Below, one piece after another: positions 6,000 to 6,432 of a DNA stretch of 6,432 nucleotides. The notes under the pieces were generated by a model, which made no database searches, had not been told where the DNA came from, and worked only from the letters and a program-made list of their open reading frames with translations. How positions within the stretch are numbered: position 1 is the stretch's first letter; each line of letters opens with the position of its first letter. The translations under genes were made by a program, and so were the position numbers. The DNA is from Acidobacteriota bacterium (GTDB lineage Bacteria > Acidobacteriota > Terriglobia > Terriglobales > Acidobacteriaceae), in contig JAKAAZ010000203.1 of the NCBI GenBank assembly GCA_021802085.1, positions 1 through 6,432 of the forward strand. Direction: 5' to 3'.

Positions 6000-6432
6000 A
6001 TGACGCAGGCATCCCTCACCGAATAGTTGCAGAGCGTAACTTTATGTTTGGCAGGAACGTTGGAAGTGGGCGTGTATGGAAGACTAACCGGCATGACCTC
6101 ATCGCCCGACGAAAGATGAGTGATTGCAACCGCAATATTATCGGTTTGATGGAGCCATAATGCACCTTTGCGTCATAAGTTAGGATTACGCATGCGCGAA
6201 TCCATCGCAACACAAGTGAGATGCTAATGGAGATATTTAAAAATGAATGTTGCTGGCGTATTCGACCTATCTAATGAAGGATGGCAAAGATAGGACCTGA
6301 CACGTCTGAAAAGATTCTGCTTTGATTCCGGATCTCACTGGTGTCCGGTTTATTCTAGGCCGCCCGCCCACAAGTCATGTGTTGAGTATGGTTTAGATGG
6401 AGTTTAGTGTGTCCACGATTTGAATTGCGTTG
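6000..6432. other. Non-coding 3' stretch with short inverted repeats
   Basis: I see no gene here that I can support. The stretch is visibly richer in A and T than the CLC genes. It contains small inverted repeats: ATTGC/GCAAT at 6123-6136, CCTATCT at 6266-6272 against AGATAGG at 6288-6294, and CCGGA at 6328-6332 against TCCGG at 6344-6348 followed by TTTATTCT. The last is the best terminator candidate in the forward direction, but its stem is only five pairs and it lies about 330 bases after the CLC stop. There is no convincing terminator directly after 5999. Confidence 0.5.

Noticed and set aside
5957..6213. Small ORFs on both strands around the end of the second CLC gene (5957-6160 forward, 6016-6213 reverse)
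   Set aside because: Neither shows a ribosome-binding site or domain, and the forward one overlaps the CLC tail in another frame.
6328..6356. CCGGA/TCCGG hairpin followed by TTTATTCT as a terminator
   Set aside because: The stem has only five pairs with an 11-base loop, the T-run is interrupted, and it lies about 330 bases past the operon, so I did not list it as a terminator.
1..6432. CRISPR array, tRNA/rRNA genes, insertion sequence or prophage
   Set aside because: No regularly spaced direct repeats, no cloverleaf or rRNA-like sequence, and no transposase, integrase or phage-like protein is visible on either strand.

Overview
The window reads like a chromosomal stretch of a moderately GC-rich Gram-negative bacterium. 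My best guess is Acidobacteriota. This rests on an intergenic repeat (about 1484-1556) whose reverse strand translates to the ILRCAQND signature that I recall as common between genes in that phylum, and on general gene style. No rRNA or other phylogenetic marker is present, so the assignment is tentative. All convincing genes lie on the + strand.

Region 1 (1-1447) is a sugar-phosphate unit. It holds the 3' end of a ribulose-phosphate 3-epimerase-like TIM barrel, followed 18 bases later by a complete ROK-family sugar kinase with an intact zinc motif. The pair could phosphorylate a free hexose and epimerise a ketose phosphate, either as general pentose/hexose metabolism or as an allose/allulose-type route.

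Region 2 (1448-1753) is non-coding. It carries the REP-like repeat and then a perfect 31-base palindrome embedded in a sigma70-like promoter. The ATG of a MarR-family regulator starts three bases after the palindrome, so the mRNA may be leaderless and the regulator autorepressing.

Region 3 (1754-5999) appears to be one transcription unit: the MarR regulator, then two divergent CLC chloride channel/antiporter proteins, each with a C-terminal CBS-domain pair. Gaps are 10 and 126 bases. Both CLCs keep the external gating glutamate, but by hand alignment both lack the internal proton glutamate and the central tyrosine of the E. coli antiporter. The likely picture is a MarR-controlled pair of anion transporters whose activity may be tuned by nucleotide or ionic signals through CBS domains. 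The signal sensed by the MarR protein cannot be read from sequence.

Region 4 (6000-6432) has no gene I can support. It holds only short inverted repeats.
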